In this document: positions 25,524-33,862 of the stretch, one piece after another
Layout of the letters: every line of letters starts with the position of its first letter
Position numbering within the stretch: the first letter of the stretch is position 1
NCBI RefSeq assembly: GCF_029626265.1
Contig: NZ_JARUBN010000001.1
Location: 7,257,001 to 7,321,000, forward strand
Reading direction: 5' to 3'
Length of the DNA: 64,000 nucleotides
From: Micromonospora sp. WMMD1102
GTDB lineage: Bacteria; Actinomycetota; Actinomycetes; Mycobacteriales; Micromonosporaceae
Notes under the pieces: model-generated
Seen by the model: only the letters and a program-made list of their open reading frames with translations
The model's database searches: none
Told to the model about the DNA's origin: nothing
Position numbers and translations under genes: made by a program

Positions 25524-26074
25524 CCGGCCCGGAGGCGGCACCCGGCGAGCGGACGAGCCGGGTCGGGCCGACGAGGCTGGCGAGGCGGCCGGTGTGGCGC
25601 CGGGACCGGGAGCGGGACCGGGGTTCGGTGTCGGTGGAGACCGCCATCCTCACCCCGGCCTTCCTCGCCCTGGTCGCGCTGGCCGGGGTCGCCGGCCGGA
25701 CCGCCGTCGCGCACGAGGCGATCGAGGCCGCCGCGCACGACGCCGCCCGGGCCGCCTCCATCTCGCGTACGTCGGCGGACGGGCGGGACGCGGCACGGGC
25801 GGCGGTGCACAGTCGACTCGACGCCGAGGGGCTCGCCTGCTCCGACGAGCCGGAGTTGGACTTCGCCGGTACGGTCAACGGCCAGCAGGCCGGCTTCGAC
25901 GAGGTGTACGTGATCGGCCTCGGCACCGACGCCTCGGTCGTCGTCACCGTCACCTGCGACGTCTCCGTACGGGACCTGCGGATGCCACTGTTGCCGGGAG
26001 CCCGGACGTTCAGCACCGTCGAGGCGACGTTCGCGTCCCCACTGGACCGCTACCGCGGCCGGAGCACCGAATGA
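25520..26074 (+). CDS. TadE/TadF-like pseudopilin
   Basis: A 184-residue protein with DRGSVSVETAILTPAFLALV at about residues 33-52, the charged TadE-type junction followed by a membrane helix. A surface domain with one cysteine pair (Cys in LACSDEP and VTCDVS) follows. It overlaps the upstream TadE gene in GTGA. The two or three TadE-like proteins in a row are the usual actinobacterial set of minor pilins. Confidence 0.8.
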   Translation: MTGPEAAPGERTSRVGPTRLARRPVWRRDRERDRGSVSVETAILTPAFLALVALAGVAGRTAVAHEAIEAAAHDAARAASISRTSADGRDAARAAVHSRLDAEGLACSDEPELDFAGTVNGQQAGFDEVYVIGLGTDASVVVTVTCDVSVRDLRMPLLPGARTFSTVEATFASPLDRYRGRSTE

Positions 26075-26081
26075 GCGTCGG

Positions 26082-26600
26082 ATGAGCGCCCGGGAGCGGA
26101 CCGGCGGACCGGTGGTACGACCGGCGCGACCGGTGCAGCCAGCGCGACCGGTGCGGCAGGCTGGGGCGGAGCAGCCGGTCGGGGCGGACTCCGGGCGGGT
26201 CAGCTTGTTTCTCGCGGTGGCGCTGATCGGCGTACTCGCGATCATCGGGCTGGCCTACGACGGTGCCGGGCAGCTCCGCACGATGCAGCGGGCCGACAAC
26301 CTGGCGGCCGAGGCGGCCCGGGCCGGCGGCCAGGCGATCGACCTCGGGCAACTGCTCCTCGACGGCACCACCCTGCTGGACCAGGCCGCCGCCCGGACGG
26401 CGGTCGGGAACTACCTCGCGAGCGTGGACGACGTGCAGCGCTGGGACGTCGAGTTCGCGGTCGCCGGGGACAACTCCACGCTCACCGTCGACCTCGAACT
26501 CGACTACGACACGGTCTTTCTCGACCTGTTCGGTTTCGCCGACAACATCACGGTGCCCGGTACGGCCACCGCGACACTCCTCACCACGACGAACCGCTGA
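26082..26600 (+). CDS. TadG-like pilus protein
   Basis: A 172-residue protein. ADSGRVSLFLAVALIGVLAI (about residues 35-54) is a Tad-type N-terminal membrane helix, followed by a block with MQRADNLAAEAARAGGQAID, the helical stretch seen in putative Flp/TadG proteins. The N-terminal 30 residues are PARPVQPARPVR-like repeats. It begins 7 bases after the previous gene. Confidence 0.78.
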   Translation: MSARERTGGPVVRPARPVQPARPVRQAGAEQPVGADSGRVSLFLAVALIGVLAIIGLAYDGAGQLRTMQRADNLAAEAARAGGQAIDLGQLLLDGTTLLDQAAARTAVGNYLASVDDVQRWDVEFAVAGDNSTLTVDLELDYDTVFLDLFGFADNITVPGTATATLLTTTNR

Positions 26601-26615
26601 ATAGGGGGCATAGTC

Positions 26616-27914
26616 ATGCCTGCATCCCGGGCGGCCCGCCGGGCCGGCCAGTTCTGCACCGGCCTCGGGGCATTTGTCGTCCTGATCGGACTACTGGTCG
26701 GGGCGCCCCTGGCGCTGCTCGCCCTGGCCGGCAACCCGCTGCCGGACCACGTACCCGGGCTGGACGAGATCGGGACCGCGCTGACCAGCCGGGACGACGG
26801 CCAGCTCTTCCTGCGGGCCCTGGCGGTCGCCGGCTGGGCCGGCTGGGCCACCTTCGCCCTCTCGGTACTCGTCGAGATCCCGGCCCGGATCCTGCGCCGG
26901 CCGGCGGTCCGGCTGCCCGGACTCGGCCGGCAGCAGCGGCTGGCCGCCACCCTGGTCGGCTCGGTGGCCCTGGTCCTGGCGGTCAGCCCGGCCGCCACCG
27001 CTGCCGCCACGGTGGTGGCGTCGACACCAGCGGTGGCCGCACCGGGGACGGCGGTAACGCACCCCGGAGGCGCGACGCAGCCGGCCCGCGCGGGACAGGC
27101 ATTCGGCGCGGGGCAGGCGGCCGGCGCGGGGCAGGCGGCCGGCGCGGGGCAGGCGGCCGGCGCGGGAGAGACATTCGACGCGGGACAGGCACTCGGCGCG
27201 GGACAGGCGGTGGTCGGCGGAGTGCCGGCGGCGGCGGTGCGGGGTGGGCCGCCGGTCAGCGGCGACGGGCCGGCGTCGGGGCCGGCACCGCACTGGCTGG
27301 CGGCGGAACCGGCGTCCGGACCCGCGCCGCAGTGGCTGGCCGGGGAGGCGGCGGAGCAGCCGGAGCCGGTCTACCGGGTCGAGAAGGGCGACTACCTCGG
27401 GCACATCGCCGGGCGCTACCTCGGCGACTTCGACCGCTACCCGGAACTGGCCAAGCTCAACGAGATCGGAAACCCGGACCGGATCCGGCCGGGCCAACTG
27501 CTGCACCTGCCGTCGAGCGCCGAGGACCGGGGCGTACGCGAGCACGCCACCGGACTGGTCGCGACCCCGCCGCCGCCCGGGGGCTGGCCGCAGGCCGTAC
27601 CCGGCCAGCCGGCCGCCCCGGAGGCCGGACAGCCGGACGCGCCGCAGCCACCGACCGACCCGCAGTTGCCGGCCGACCCGCAGTCACCGGCCGATACGGC
27701 GCCCGCCCAGCCGTCGACGGCCGAACGGGACGGCGGCGGGTACACGGTCACGGCCTCCCGGGCCGGTGCGGCCGAGGAGGTGAACCGCCCGCTCGCGGTC
27801 TCCGCGGTGATCGCGGTGGCCAGCATCGTCGGCGCGCAGGTGGGTGCGGTCCTGGGACTCCGGAACCGCTCGGGCCGCCGGCCCGTCTTCGGCCGGCACC
27901 GCCTGCGTGAATGA
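26616..27914 (+). CDS. LysM-domain membrane protein of the Tad locus
   Basis: A 432-residue protein. Two N-terminal membrane spans (FVVLIGLLVGAPLALLALAG and a second near 75-90) and a third near 115-130 precede a low-complexity GQAxGAG repeat region. A LysM module follows at about 252-300 (VYRVEKGDYLGHIAGRYLGD, IRPGQLLHLP), then a proline-rich stretch and a C-terminal membrane helix. LysM binds peptidoglycan, so it may anchor the pilus machine to the wall. Such proteins often lie beside a BTAD-type regulator in related loci; none is present here. It is the last gene of the Tad locus. Confidence 0.82.
   Translation: MPASRAARRAGQFCTGLGAFVVLIGLLVGAPLALLALAGNPLPDHVPGLDEIGTALTSRDDGQLFLRALAVAGWAGWATFALSVLVEIPARILRRPAVRLPGLGRQQRLAATLVGSVALVLAVSPAATAAATVVASTPAVAAPGTAVTHPGGATQPARAGQAFGAGQAAGAGQAAGAGQAAGAGETFDAGQALGAGQAVVGGVPAAAVRGGPPVSGDGPASGPAPHWLAAEPASGPAPQWLAGEAAEQPEPVYRVEKGDYLGHIAGRYLGDFDRYPELAKLNEIGNPDRIRPGQLLHLPSSAEDRGVREHATGLVATPPPPGGWPQAVPGQPAAPEAGQPDAPQPPTDPQLPADPQSPADTAPAQPSTAERDGGGYTVTASRAGAAEEVNRPLAVSAVIAVASIVGAQVGAVLGLRNRSGRRPVFGRHRLRE
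27105..27158 (+). repeat. Three perfect 18-bp in-frame repeats
   Basis: GGCGCGGGGCAGGCGGCC occurs three times in tandem within the LysM-protein gene and encodes the GAGQAA units. Further imperfect copies flank it. As 18 is a multiple of three, copy-number change would keep the frame. Confidence 0.9.
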
Positions 27915-27967
27915 GCCGAGCCAACCACGCGAACGAACCGACCCCGCCGCACGACCGGCCCAGGTGT

Positions 27968-28060
27968 GCCGCACGAACTGACCCAAGTGCGCGGGACGGG
28001 TCGATTCGGGTGCGCCGCACGAGCCGGCCCAGATACGCGGAACGGGTCGATTCGGGTGCG
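27968..28060. repeat. Two ~46-bp direct repeats
   Basis: Two copies of a unit beginning GCCGCACGA and ending CGGGTCGATTCGGGTGC lie in tandem between the Tad locus and the convergent Rieske gene, with a truncated third copy at about 27947-27967. The shared 3' part of each unit is exact; the middle has a few substitutions. Confidence 0.8.
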
Positions 28061-28062
28061 GC

Positions 28063-28911
28063 TCAGGGCAGCCGGGTCTGTAGGACGCCGCCGACCACCC
28101 GGGTGGGCAGGACCTGCTGGTCGCTGCTGGCCGGGCCGTGCACCACCTCGCCGCCGTCCAGCTCGAACATGCTGCCGTGCCAGGGGCACTTCACGCAGGT
28201 ACGGCCGTTCTCCCGGACGACCTGGCCGGCGCCGAGCGGACCGCTCTGGTGGGCGCACCGTTCCAGCATCACCGTGACGTCGTCGCCGTCCCGGTAGACC
28301 ACCACCGCGATGTCGTCGATCCGCCGGGTCAGCAACTCGTGCTCCGGCAGCGCGGACATGTCCGCGACCGCGTGCCAGCCGTCCTCGATCCGGCGCAGGT
28401 CCGGCACACCCTGGTTGACGTTGGCCGCCTGCTTGTAGGCGAGGTGGCCGCCGAGGAAGCCGCCGCCGCCGGCCGCCGCCAGACCCAGGTAGCCGAGGGT
28501 ACGGCCGAGACCGTGCCGGCCGGAGAGGCGGGCGGCGAGCGAGCCGGCGTACATCGCGATGGCGACGCCGTTGGCGAGCGCGTGCACCAAGCCCACCCGC
28601 TGCTGCTCCCGGGAGAGGGCACTCCAGTCGTTCCAGCCGGAGACCGCGCTCGGCACCGCCGTGGCCGTGCCGAGCGCCACCAGGGTGGTGGCGGCGCGTC
28701 GCTGCTGCGGCATCAGGTCGAGGACGGCGGTACTCACCCAGGCGCCGATCGGCACCTGCACCAGGGCCGGATGCAGCGGATGCCCGATCGGTACCCCGTG
28801 CAGGACATCGCGTAGCCACTGCGGCCGGATCGCCCCGGCGACCACCCGCTGGAAGCGTTCCGCCGTCCGGTCCAGGCCGCTAGCCTGCTCAAGTTTCAGG
28901 AGTGCTCGCAC
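28063..28911 (-). CDS. DUF2231-Rieske [2Fe-2S] membrane protein
   Basis: A 282-residue fusion. Residues 35-160 hold about four hydrophobic segments of DUF2231 type (HGVPIGHPLHPALVQVPIGA). Residues 170-280 form a Rieske domain with the cluster ligands Cys219-x-His221 (CAHQSGPL) and Cys242-x2-His245 (CPWHGSMF). It is probably a membrane-bound electron carrier. The GTG start at 28911 is the only sensible start. The gene stands alone, convergent to the Tad locus. Confidence 0.88.
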   Translation of the reverse strand: MRALLKLEQASGLDRTAERFQRVVAGAIRPQWLRDVLHGVPIGHPLHPALVQVPIGAWVSTAVLDLMPQQRRAATTLVALGTATAVPSAVSGWNDWSALSREQQRVGLVHALANGVAIAMYAGSLAARLSGRHGLGRTLGYLGLAAAGGGGFLGGHLAYKQAANVNQGVPDLRRIEDGWHAVADMSALPEHELLTRRIDDIAVVVYRDGDDVTVMLERCAHQSGPLGAGQVVRENGRTCVKCPWHGSMFELDGGEVVHGPASSDQQVLPTRVVGGVLQTRLP

Positions 28912-29016
28912 CGACTGGGACTACCCGCCCCGTGGGTGGACAAACTTCGCACGCCGTCGGACCGGCCAGTACCCTCGAACGGGTTACCGGGACCGGCTCG
29001 GGGTAGACCGGCCGGC

Positions 29017-30075
29017 ATGCGGGTCGCGATCACCGGAGCCACCGGCAACGTCGGTACGGCGTTGCTGCGCCGGCTCGCCCGGGAACCGGACGTCGAGGTG
29101 GTCGGCATCGCCCGGCGCTGCCCTCCACCGGACGCCGGGCAGCCGTACGATCTCGTGCGGTGGCACGCCGCCGACCTCGGTGACCCGGCCTGCCTGCATC
29201 CGCTCGCCGAGCGGCTGGCCGGGGTGGACGCGGTGGTACACCTGGCCTGGCAGGTCCAGCCCGGCCAGCACCCGGCGCGGCTGCGCCAGCTCAACCTGGG
29301 CGGCAGCCGGCACGTCCTCAACGCGATGCTGGCCGCCGGGGTGCCGAAGCTGGTGCACGCCTCCTCGATCACGGCGTACGCGCCCGCCCCGGCCGACCGG
29401 CGGATCGACGAGGACTGGCCGGTGGCCGGGGTCGGACGCTTTGGCCACGGCGTCGACAAGGCGGCCGTGGAGGCGATGCTCACCGACGCCGTACGGGACT
29501 ATCCGGTGCTGCGGGTGACCCGGTTGCGTACCGCCCCGGTCCTCGGGGGCGACGTCGGGGCAGAGGTCGCCCGGCACTTCCTCGGTCGGTTCACCCCGGT
29601 CCCGCTGCTCCGCTCCGGCCGGCTGCCGGTGGTGCCCCGGCACCGTCGGCTGCGGATCCAGGTGGTGCACGCCGACGACGTCGCCGAGGCGTACCTGCGG
29701 GCGTTGCACAGCGACCGGACCGGTGCGTTCAACATCGCCGCCGAGCCGGTGGTCGGCGGCGGACTGCTCGCGGCGGAGCTGGGCGGCTGGGCAGTACCGC
29801 TGCCGCTGGGCCTGGTCCGGCTGCTGACCCGGGCCGGCAGGCGGGCCCGACCGGTGCCGGTGGACGGGAGCTGGCCGGAACCGGGCGCGTCGGTACCGCT
29901 GCTGGACTGCTCGCGGGCGGAGCGGGAGCTGGGCTGGCGACCCCGGCGGGACGCCCGGGAGACGCTGCGGGAGACGCTCGCCGGAACCGCCGCCGGACCG
30001 GAAACGGCCAGACCGGAAACGACCGGACCGCCGCCGCGCCCGGCCGAGCGGGTCACCGGCCGCCAGGCCGGCTGA
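29017..30075 (+). CDS. NAD-dependent epimerase/dehydratase-like protein
   Basis: A 352-residue extended short-chain dehydrogenase. The N-terminal nucleotide-binding motif is GATGNVG (residues 7-13), and ADD and VVHLAW blocks follow. At the active site the Ser is kept (HASSITAY), but the YxxxK motif reads HGVDK, with His144 where the catalytic Tyr should be, so classical oxidoreductase activity is doubtful. The C-terminus is a Pro/Thr/Glu-rich tail ending in the start of a 16-bp repeat block. ATG 29017 directly precedes the Rossmann strand. Confidence 0.82.
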   Translation: MRVAITGATGNVGTALLRRLAREPDVEVVGIARRCPPPDAGQPYDLVRWHAADLGDPACLHPLAERLAGVDAVVHLAWQVQPGQHPARLRQLNLGGSRHVLNAMLAAGVPKLVHASSITAYAPAPADRRIDEDWPVAGVGRFGHGVDKAAVEAMLTDAVRDYPVLRVTRLRTAPVLGGDVGAEVARHFLGRFTPVPLLRSGRLPVVPRHRRLRIQVVHADDVAEAYLRALHSDRTGAFNIAAEPVVGGGLLAAELGGWAVPLPLGLVRLLTRAGRRARPVPVDGSWPEPGASVPLLDCSRAERELGWRPRRDARETLRETLAGTAAGPETARPETTGPPPRPAERVTGRQAG

Positions 30076-30148
30076 CCGCCAGGCCGGCTGACCGCCAGGC
30101 CGGCTGACCGCCAGGCCGGCTGACCGCCAGGCCGGCTGACCGCCAGGT
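30061..30148. repeat. Five and a half 16-bp tandem repeats
   Basis: CGCCAGGCCGGCTGAC is repeated five times without mismatch, followed by half a copy. The first copy contains the stop codon of the epimerase-like gene, and each copy carries a TGA, so the array may have grown from the gene's own 3' end. Confidence 0.95.
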
Positions 30149-30215
30149 GCGATCTCGGGCGGCGCGGACGGAAAGCGGCCCGGCCGCCGGCGTCCGGGTG
30201 GCACAGTGGGACGCC

Positions 30216-30575
30216 ATGGACCGAAGTCAGGTACAGAGCTGGATCGGCGGGTACGAGCGGGCCTGGCGTACCCCTGGCACCGAGACCCTCGCCGCGCTCT
30301 TCACTCCCGACGCGAGCTACCTGCCGGGGCCGTACCGGGAGCCGGTGGTGGGGCTGCCGGACATCGGCGAGATGTGGGAGGCCGAGCGGGCGGGCCCCGC
30401 CGAGGAGTTCGACATGACCAGCGAGATCGTCGCGGTCGACGGCGACGTGGCGGTGGCCCGGCTGGAGGTCCGGTACGGCACCGGGGAGGAATTCCGGGAC
30501 CTCTGGATCATGACGTTCGCCGGGGACGGCCGGTGTGCGGCGTTCGAGGAGTGGCCCTACTCTCCGCCGAACTGA
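30216..30575 (+). CDS. SnoaL/NTF2-like protein
   Basis: A 119-residue protein of the SnoaL-like cone fold: W-GGYERAWRTPGTETLAALF, TPDASYLPGPYREPVVG, and C-terminal strands with VRYGTGEEFRDLWIMTF. Such proteins are small cyclases, isomerases or binding proteins, and nothing nearby reveals the substrate. ATG 30216 is the first sensible start. Confidence 0.78.
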   Translation: MDRSQVQSWIGGYERAWRTPGTETLAALFTPDASYLPGPYREPVVGLPDIGEMWEAERAGPAEEFDMTSEIVAVDGDVAVARLEVRYGTGEEFRDLWIMTFAGDGRCAAFEEWPYSPPN

Positions 30576-30595
30576 CCGGCACCGCCCCAGGTGTC

Positions 30596-31150
30596 TCAGC
30601 GCAGGCCCAGCATCGCCTGGGTGATCGCGTCGGTGACCGCGTTCCGGCCGTCGCCCTTGGCGTCGGTCGAGGTCACCGAGTAGGCGGCCCGGAATCTCCC
30701 GTCCTCGGAGGCCGCGATCGCGGCGGAGTAGCCGTACCGGGCTCCGGACTTGGCCCAGAGAACCTCGCCGTTCGGCAGCGGAAAGGCGGTCAGCCCGGCG
30801 CTGTGCTGTGCGGGGCCGCCGGCCACGTCGTCGACCGGCGGCCGGGTGAACATCTCGGCGAGCTGGGCGGGCCGGGAGCAACCGGCCGCCGAGCAGCGCC
30901 CGGGTGAAGGTGTCCAGGTCGGCCACTGTCGAGACCAGGTCACCGAGGCCGGGGTGATGCTCTGGTTCCAGTTCGTCACGTCCACCAGCCTGGTCGTGCC
31001 GTTCCGGGTGACGCTCAGGTACCGCTGGAACGGGGCGGCCAGGTCGATCCGGCGCTCGGCGGCGAGTTGCGGCACCACCGTGGCGGTGCAGACCTTGGTC
31101 ACGCTGCCGATCCGGAACCGGGCGCCCGGTCGACCGCTTCCGACATCCGG
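30596..31150 (-). pseudogene. Decayed serine beta-lactamase-like hydrolase
   Basis: The minus strand holds RFRIGSVTKVCTATVV, with the SxxK nucleophile motif of class C beta-lactamase/DD-peptidase relatives, then RIDLAAPFQRYL. The hundred or so residues that normally carry the YxN motif are missing; the sequence jumps to LVDVTNWNQSITPA. A frame shift leads to DLVSTVADLDTFTRALLGGR, and a second shift returns to the first frame for AQLAEMFTRPP and a C-terminal NAVTDAITQAMLGLR. Signal peptide and N-terminus are also absent. With an internal deletion and two shifts it cannot be functional. Confidence 0.75.
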
Positions 31151-31213
31151 GGCGTTGCCCGGACCAAACCCTGAGGCGCCCGCCTGGGGGGTCCGGGTAA
31201 CGTCGCCCCCGAA

Positions 31214-31252
31214 GAGACCGAAGAGACCGGCGAGACCGGCGAGACCGGCGAG
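31214..31252. repeat. GAGACCGGC nonamer repeats
   Basis: Three exact and one variant copies of GAGACCGGC just upstream of the DUF402 gene, at the broken 5' side of the serine-hydrolase pseudogene. Confidence 0.85.
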
Positions 31253-31264
31253 CGGGGGTACGGG

Positions 31265-31825
31265 TTGACCGGGCAGGACGACGTGGACGGCCGGACGGCG
31301 GCCCGGGGCGAGGACCCGGCCGGGGCCGGGTCGGCACGGCTCACGCCCGGCCAGCCGGTGACGGTTCACCTGGTCAAGGCACCCCGACCGGACCTGCGCT
31401 ATCCCGCCTCGGTGGTCTCCGACGACGGTAACCACCTGATCGTCCAGGCACCCTGGGCGAACGACGTGGTGCGGGACATGGGCTTCGTCCGGTTCGAGCC
31501 GGGCGACGTCTGGACCGAGCACTACTGGCGGGACCGCTGGTACTCGGTCAAGGAGGTGTACGACGCCGCCGGCACCCGCAAGGGCTGGTACTGCGACGTG
31601 ACCCGGCCGCCGACCGTGCGCGACGACGTGCTGGTGGTCCCCGACCTTGACCTCGACCTGTGGGCCTCGGCCGACCTGAGTGAGGTGTACCGGCTCGACG
31701 AGGACGAGTTCGTCGCCAGCGGCCTGCCCGAGCGGGAGCCGGCCACGGCGGCCCGGGCCCGGCAGGCCCTCGACGAGCTGGCCGAACTGGCCGCCGACGG
31801 CTTCGACACCCTCACCGGCCGCTGA
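31265..31825 (+). CDS. DUF402 protein
   Basis: A 186-residue protein. The block FEPGDVWTEHYWRDRWYSVK followed by GWYCDVTRPP and DLDLDLWASADLSEVYRLDE is characteristic of DUF402, a family that includes nucleoside phosphatases (Ntdp, FomD-like) with a metal-binding beta-barrel. The TTG start is preceded by GGGGGT; no better start lies in frame before the domain. A phosphatase role is plausible but not shown. Confidence 0.85.
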   Translation: MTGQDDVDGRTAARGEDPAGAGSARLTPGQPVTVHLVKAPRPDLRYPASVVSDDGNHLIVQAPWANDVVRDMGFVRFEPGDVWTEHYWRDRWYSVKEVYDAAGTRKGWYCDVTRPPTVRDDVLVVPDLDLDLWASADLSEVYRLDEDEFVASGLPEREPATAARARQALDELAELAADGFDTLTGR

Positions 31826-31952
31826 CCCGCCCGCTCCGGGCAGGCCACTCCGCCGGCAATCCCGCACCGCCGGCAATCCGTTCGCCCCGGTGATCCGTTG
31901 GCCCGGTTAATCCGTTCGCGTCGCGGCTGACCCGGGTCGCAGGATGATCGGC

Positions 31953-32903
31953 ATGTCTGGGACGTACACCTGTGCCGTGGGGCCGTCAGGCGCGCGGCCG
32001 GCGCCGGGCGGCGCACGCCGGCTCGCCGCGCTGGTCGGGCCGGACGCGGTGCCGCCGCCGCTGCTGATGCTGCTCGGCATGGTCTCGACGCAGGTCGGCG
32101 CGGCGATCGCCACCGGACTGTTCCGGACGGTGAGTCCCGGCGGTACCACCGCGCTGCGGCTCGGCTTCGGCGCCCTGGTGCTGGTCGCGGTGGTCCGGCC
32201 GACCCTGCGGCTCGGACCGCGCGCCGCCGGGCTGGTCGCGGCGTTCGGGGTGGCGATGGCCGGGATGAACCTGGCCTTCTACACCGCGCTGCAACGGGTA
32301 CCGCTCGGCGTCGCGGTCACCATCGCGTTCACCGGACCGCTGCTGGTCTCGGTCGCGGCGAGTCGCCGGGCCCGGGACGTCGGCTGGGTGCTGCTGGCCG
32401 GGCTCGGGGTGGCGCTGCTCGCCGGCCTGCTCGGTCCGGGCGGCGGCGCCGGCCCGCTGGACGGTACGGCACTGGCCTGGTGCGGGCTGGTCGCGCTGGG
32501 CTGGGCCGGGTACGTCGTGTTCGGCAAGGCGGTCAGCACCCGGCTGGGCGGCAGCCGTGGACTGGCCCTCGGGATGGTGGTCGGCGCGGTCTGCGTACTG
32601 CCGTTCGGGGTCGCCGGCAGCGGTGCGGCGCTGTTCGACCCGTGGACGTTGACGCTCGGCCTCGGGGTCGCGCTGCTCTCCTCGGTGCTGCCGTACTCGG
32701 CCGAGATGGCGGCACTGCGCCGGATGCCGGCCCGGGTCTTCGCCGTACTGCTCAGCCTGGAGCCGGCGGTGGCGGCGCTGGTCGGGCTGACCCTGCTGCA
32801 CGAGACGCTGGGCTGGCCGCAACTGCTCGGCATCGGCTGTGTCGTCGCCGCCTCGCTCGGCGCGCTCACCGCCCGCTCCGGCCGGTCCGAGCGGTCCGGC
32901 TGA
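31953..32903 (+). CDS. EamA/RhtA-type drug-metabolite transporter
   Basis: A 316-residue membrane protein with ten hydrophobic segments in two EamA repeats. The second repeat holds LPYSAEMAALRRMPARVFAV and LSLEPAVAALVGL, as in RhtA-type threonine/homoserine exporters. ATG 31953 has AGGA 8 nt upstream; an ATG at 31944 in the same frame has almost no spacer. The substrate is unproven. Confidence 0.88.
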   Translation: MSGTYTCAVGPSGARPAPGGARRLAALVGPDAVPPPLLMLLGMVSTQVGAAIATGLFRTVSPGGTTALRLGFGALVLVAVVRPTLRLGPRAAGLVAAFGVAMAGMNLAFYTALQRVPLGVAVTIAFTGPLLVSVAASRRARDVGWVLLAGLGVALLAGLLGPGGGAGPLDGTALAWCGLVALGWAGYVVFGKAVSTRLGGSRGLALGMVVGAVCVLPFGVAGSGAALFDPWTLTLGLGVALLSSVLPYSAEMAALRRMPARVFAVLLSLEPAVAALVGLTLLHETLGWPQLLGIGCVVAASLGALTARSGRSERSG

Positions 32904-33047
32904 AGGCGCGGTCACCGCCCGCTCGACCGGCCGGCCGGAGCGGTCCTAGCGGTCCGGGCGGTCCGGCTGAAACCGTGGCGGTATCGACCGGAACCGCCGG
33001 GGATATCGAGGGGTGCGGACAGGATGCGCGGCGGGCATTCTTGTCCG

Positions 33048-33815
33048 GTGGGGGTTCGAGTTGAGCAGAACGGTCCGGTCCGGACGGTCGTGCTGTCCCG
33101 GCCGGAGACCAGGAACGCGGTGGACGGCCCGACCGCCCGGGAGCTGGCAGCCGCGTTCCGGAGCTTCGACGCCGAGCGGGACGCCTCGGTGGCGGTGCTC
33201 TGGGGCGAGGGCGGCACCTTCTGCTCCGGCGCCGACCTGAAGGCGATCACCACCCCCAGCGGCAACCGGGTCGAGCCGGAGGGCGACGGCCCGATGGGTC
33301 CGACCCGGATGCGACTGGGCAAGCCGGTGATCGCCGCCGTCTCCGGGTACGCCGTCGCGGGCGGGCTCGAACTGGCACTCTGGTGCGACCTGCGGGTCGC
33401 CGAGTCCGACGCGGTGTTCGGGGTGTTCAGCCGCCGCTGGGGCGTACCGCTCATCGACGGCGGGACGGTGCGGCTGGCCCGGCTGGTCGGGCAGAGCCGG
33501 GCGATGGACCTGATCCTCACCGGCCGCCCCGTGCCGGCCACCGAGGCGTACCAGATGGGGCTGGTCAACCGGCTGGTCGAGCCGGGCGAGGCACGGGCCG
33601 CCGCCGAGGCGCTGGCCGCCGAGATCGCCGGTTTCCCGCAGACCTGCCTGCGCAACGACCGGCTCTCCACGCTGGCCGCCGCCGGCCGGCCGGAGGAGGA
33701 GGCGATGCGCACCGAGCTGGCGTACGGGATGAACTCGCTCGCCACCGACGCCACCGACGGGGTGGCCCGGTTCACCGCCGGAGAGGGCCGGCACGGGACG
33801 TTCGACCCGGCCTGA
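33048..33815 (+). CDS. Enoyl-CoA hydratase/isomerase family protein
   Basis: A 255-residue crotonase-fold enzyme. The oxyanion-hole blocks are GGTFCSGADLKAI and VSGYAVAGGLELALWCDLRV; the following VFGVFSRRWGVPLIDGGTVR region is typical. The hydratase glutamates at both usual sites are not clearly conserved, so the exact reaction on an acyl-CoA is uncertain. The GTG 33048 follows a -10-like CATTCT by 6 nt and is probably leaderless; the frame extends upstream without any site for initiation. Confidence 0.88.
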   Translation: MGVRVEQNGPVRTVVLSRPETRNAVDGPTARELAAAFRSFDAERDASVAVLWGEGGTFCSGADLKAITTPSGNRVEPEGDGPMGPTRMRLGKPVIAAVSGYAVAGGLELALWCDLRVAESDAVFGVFSRRWGVPLIDGGTVRLARLVGQSRAMDLILTGRPVPATEAYQMGLVNRLVEPGEARAAAEALAAEIAGFPQTCLRNDRLSTLAAAGRPEEEAMRTELAYGMNSLATDATDGVARFTAGEGRHGTFDPA

Positions 33816-33862
33816 GTCCCGGCACGGTCTGAGCCCCGGCACGGCCGGAACAGCCGGAACGA

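Noticed and set aside
16897..27914. Reading the Tad locus as a type II secretion or competence system
   Set aside because: The TadA-TadB-TadC order with TadE-like pseudopilins and a CpaB-like SAF protein is specific to Tad/Flp pili; no secretin or ComEC is present.
30061..30148. Tandem array considered as a CRISPR
   Set aside because: Units are directly adjacent with no spacers, only 16 bp long, and there are no cas genes.
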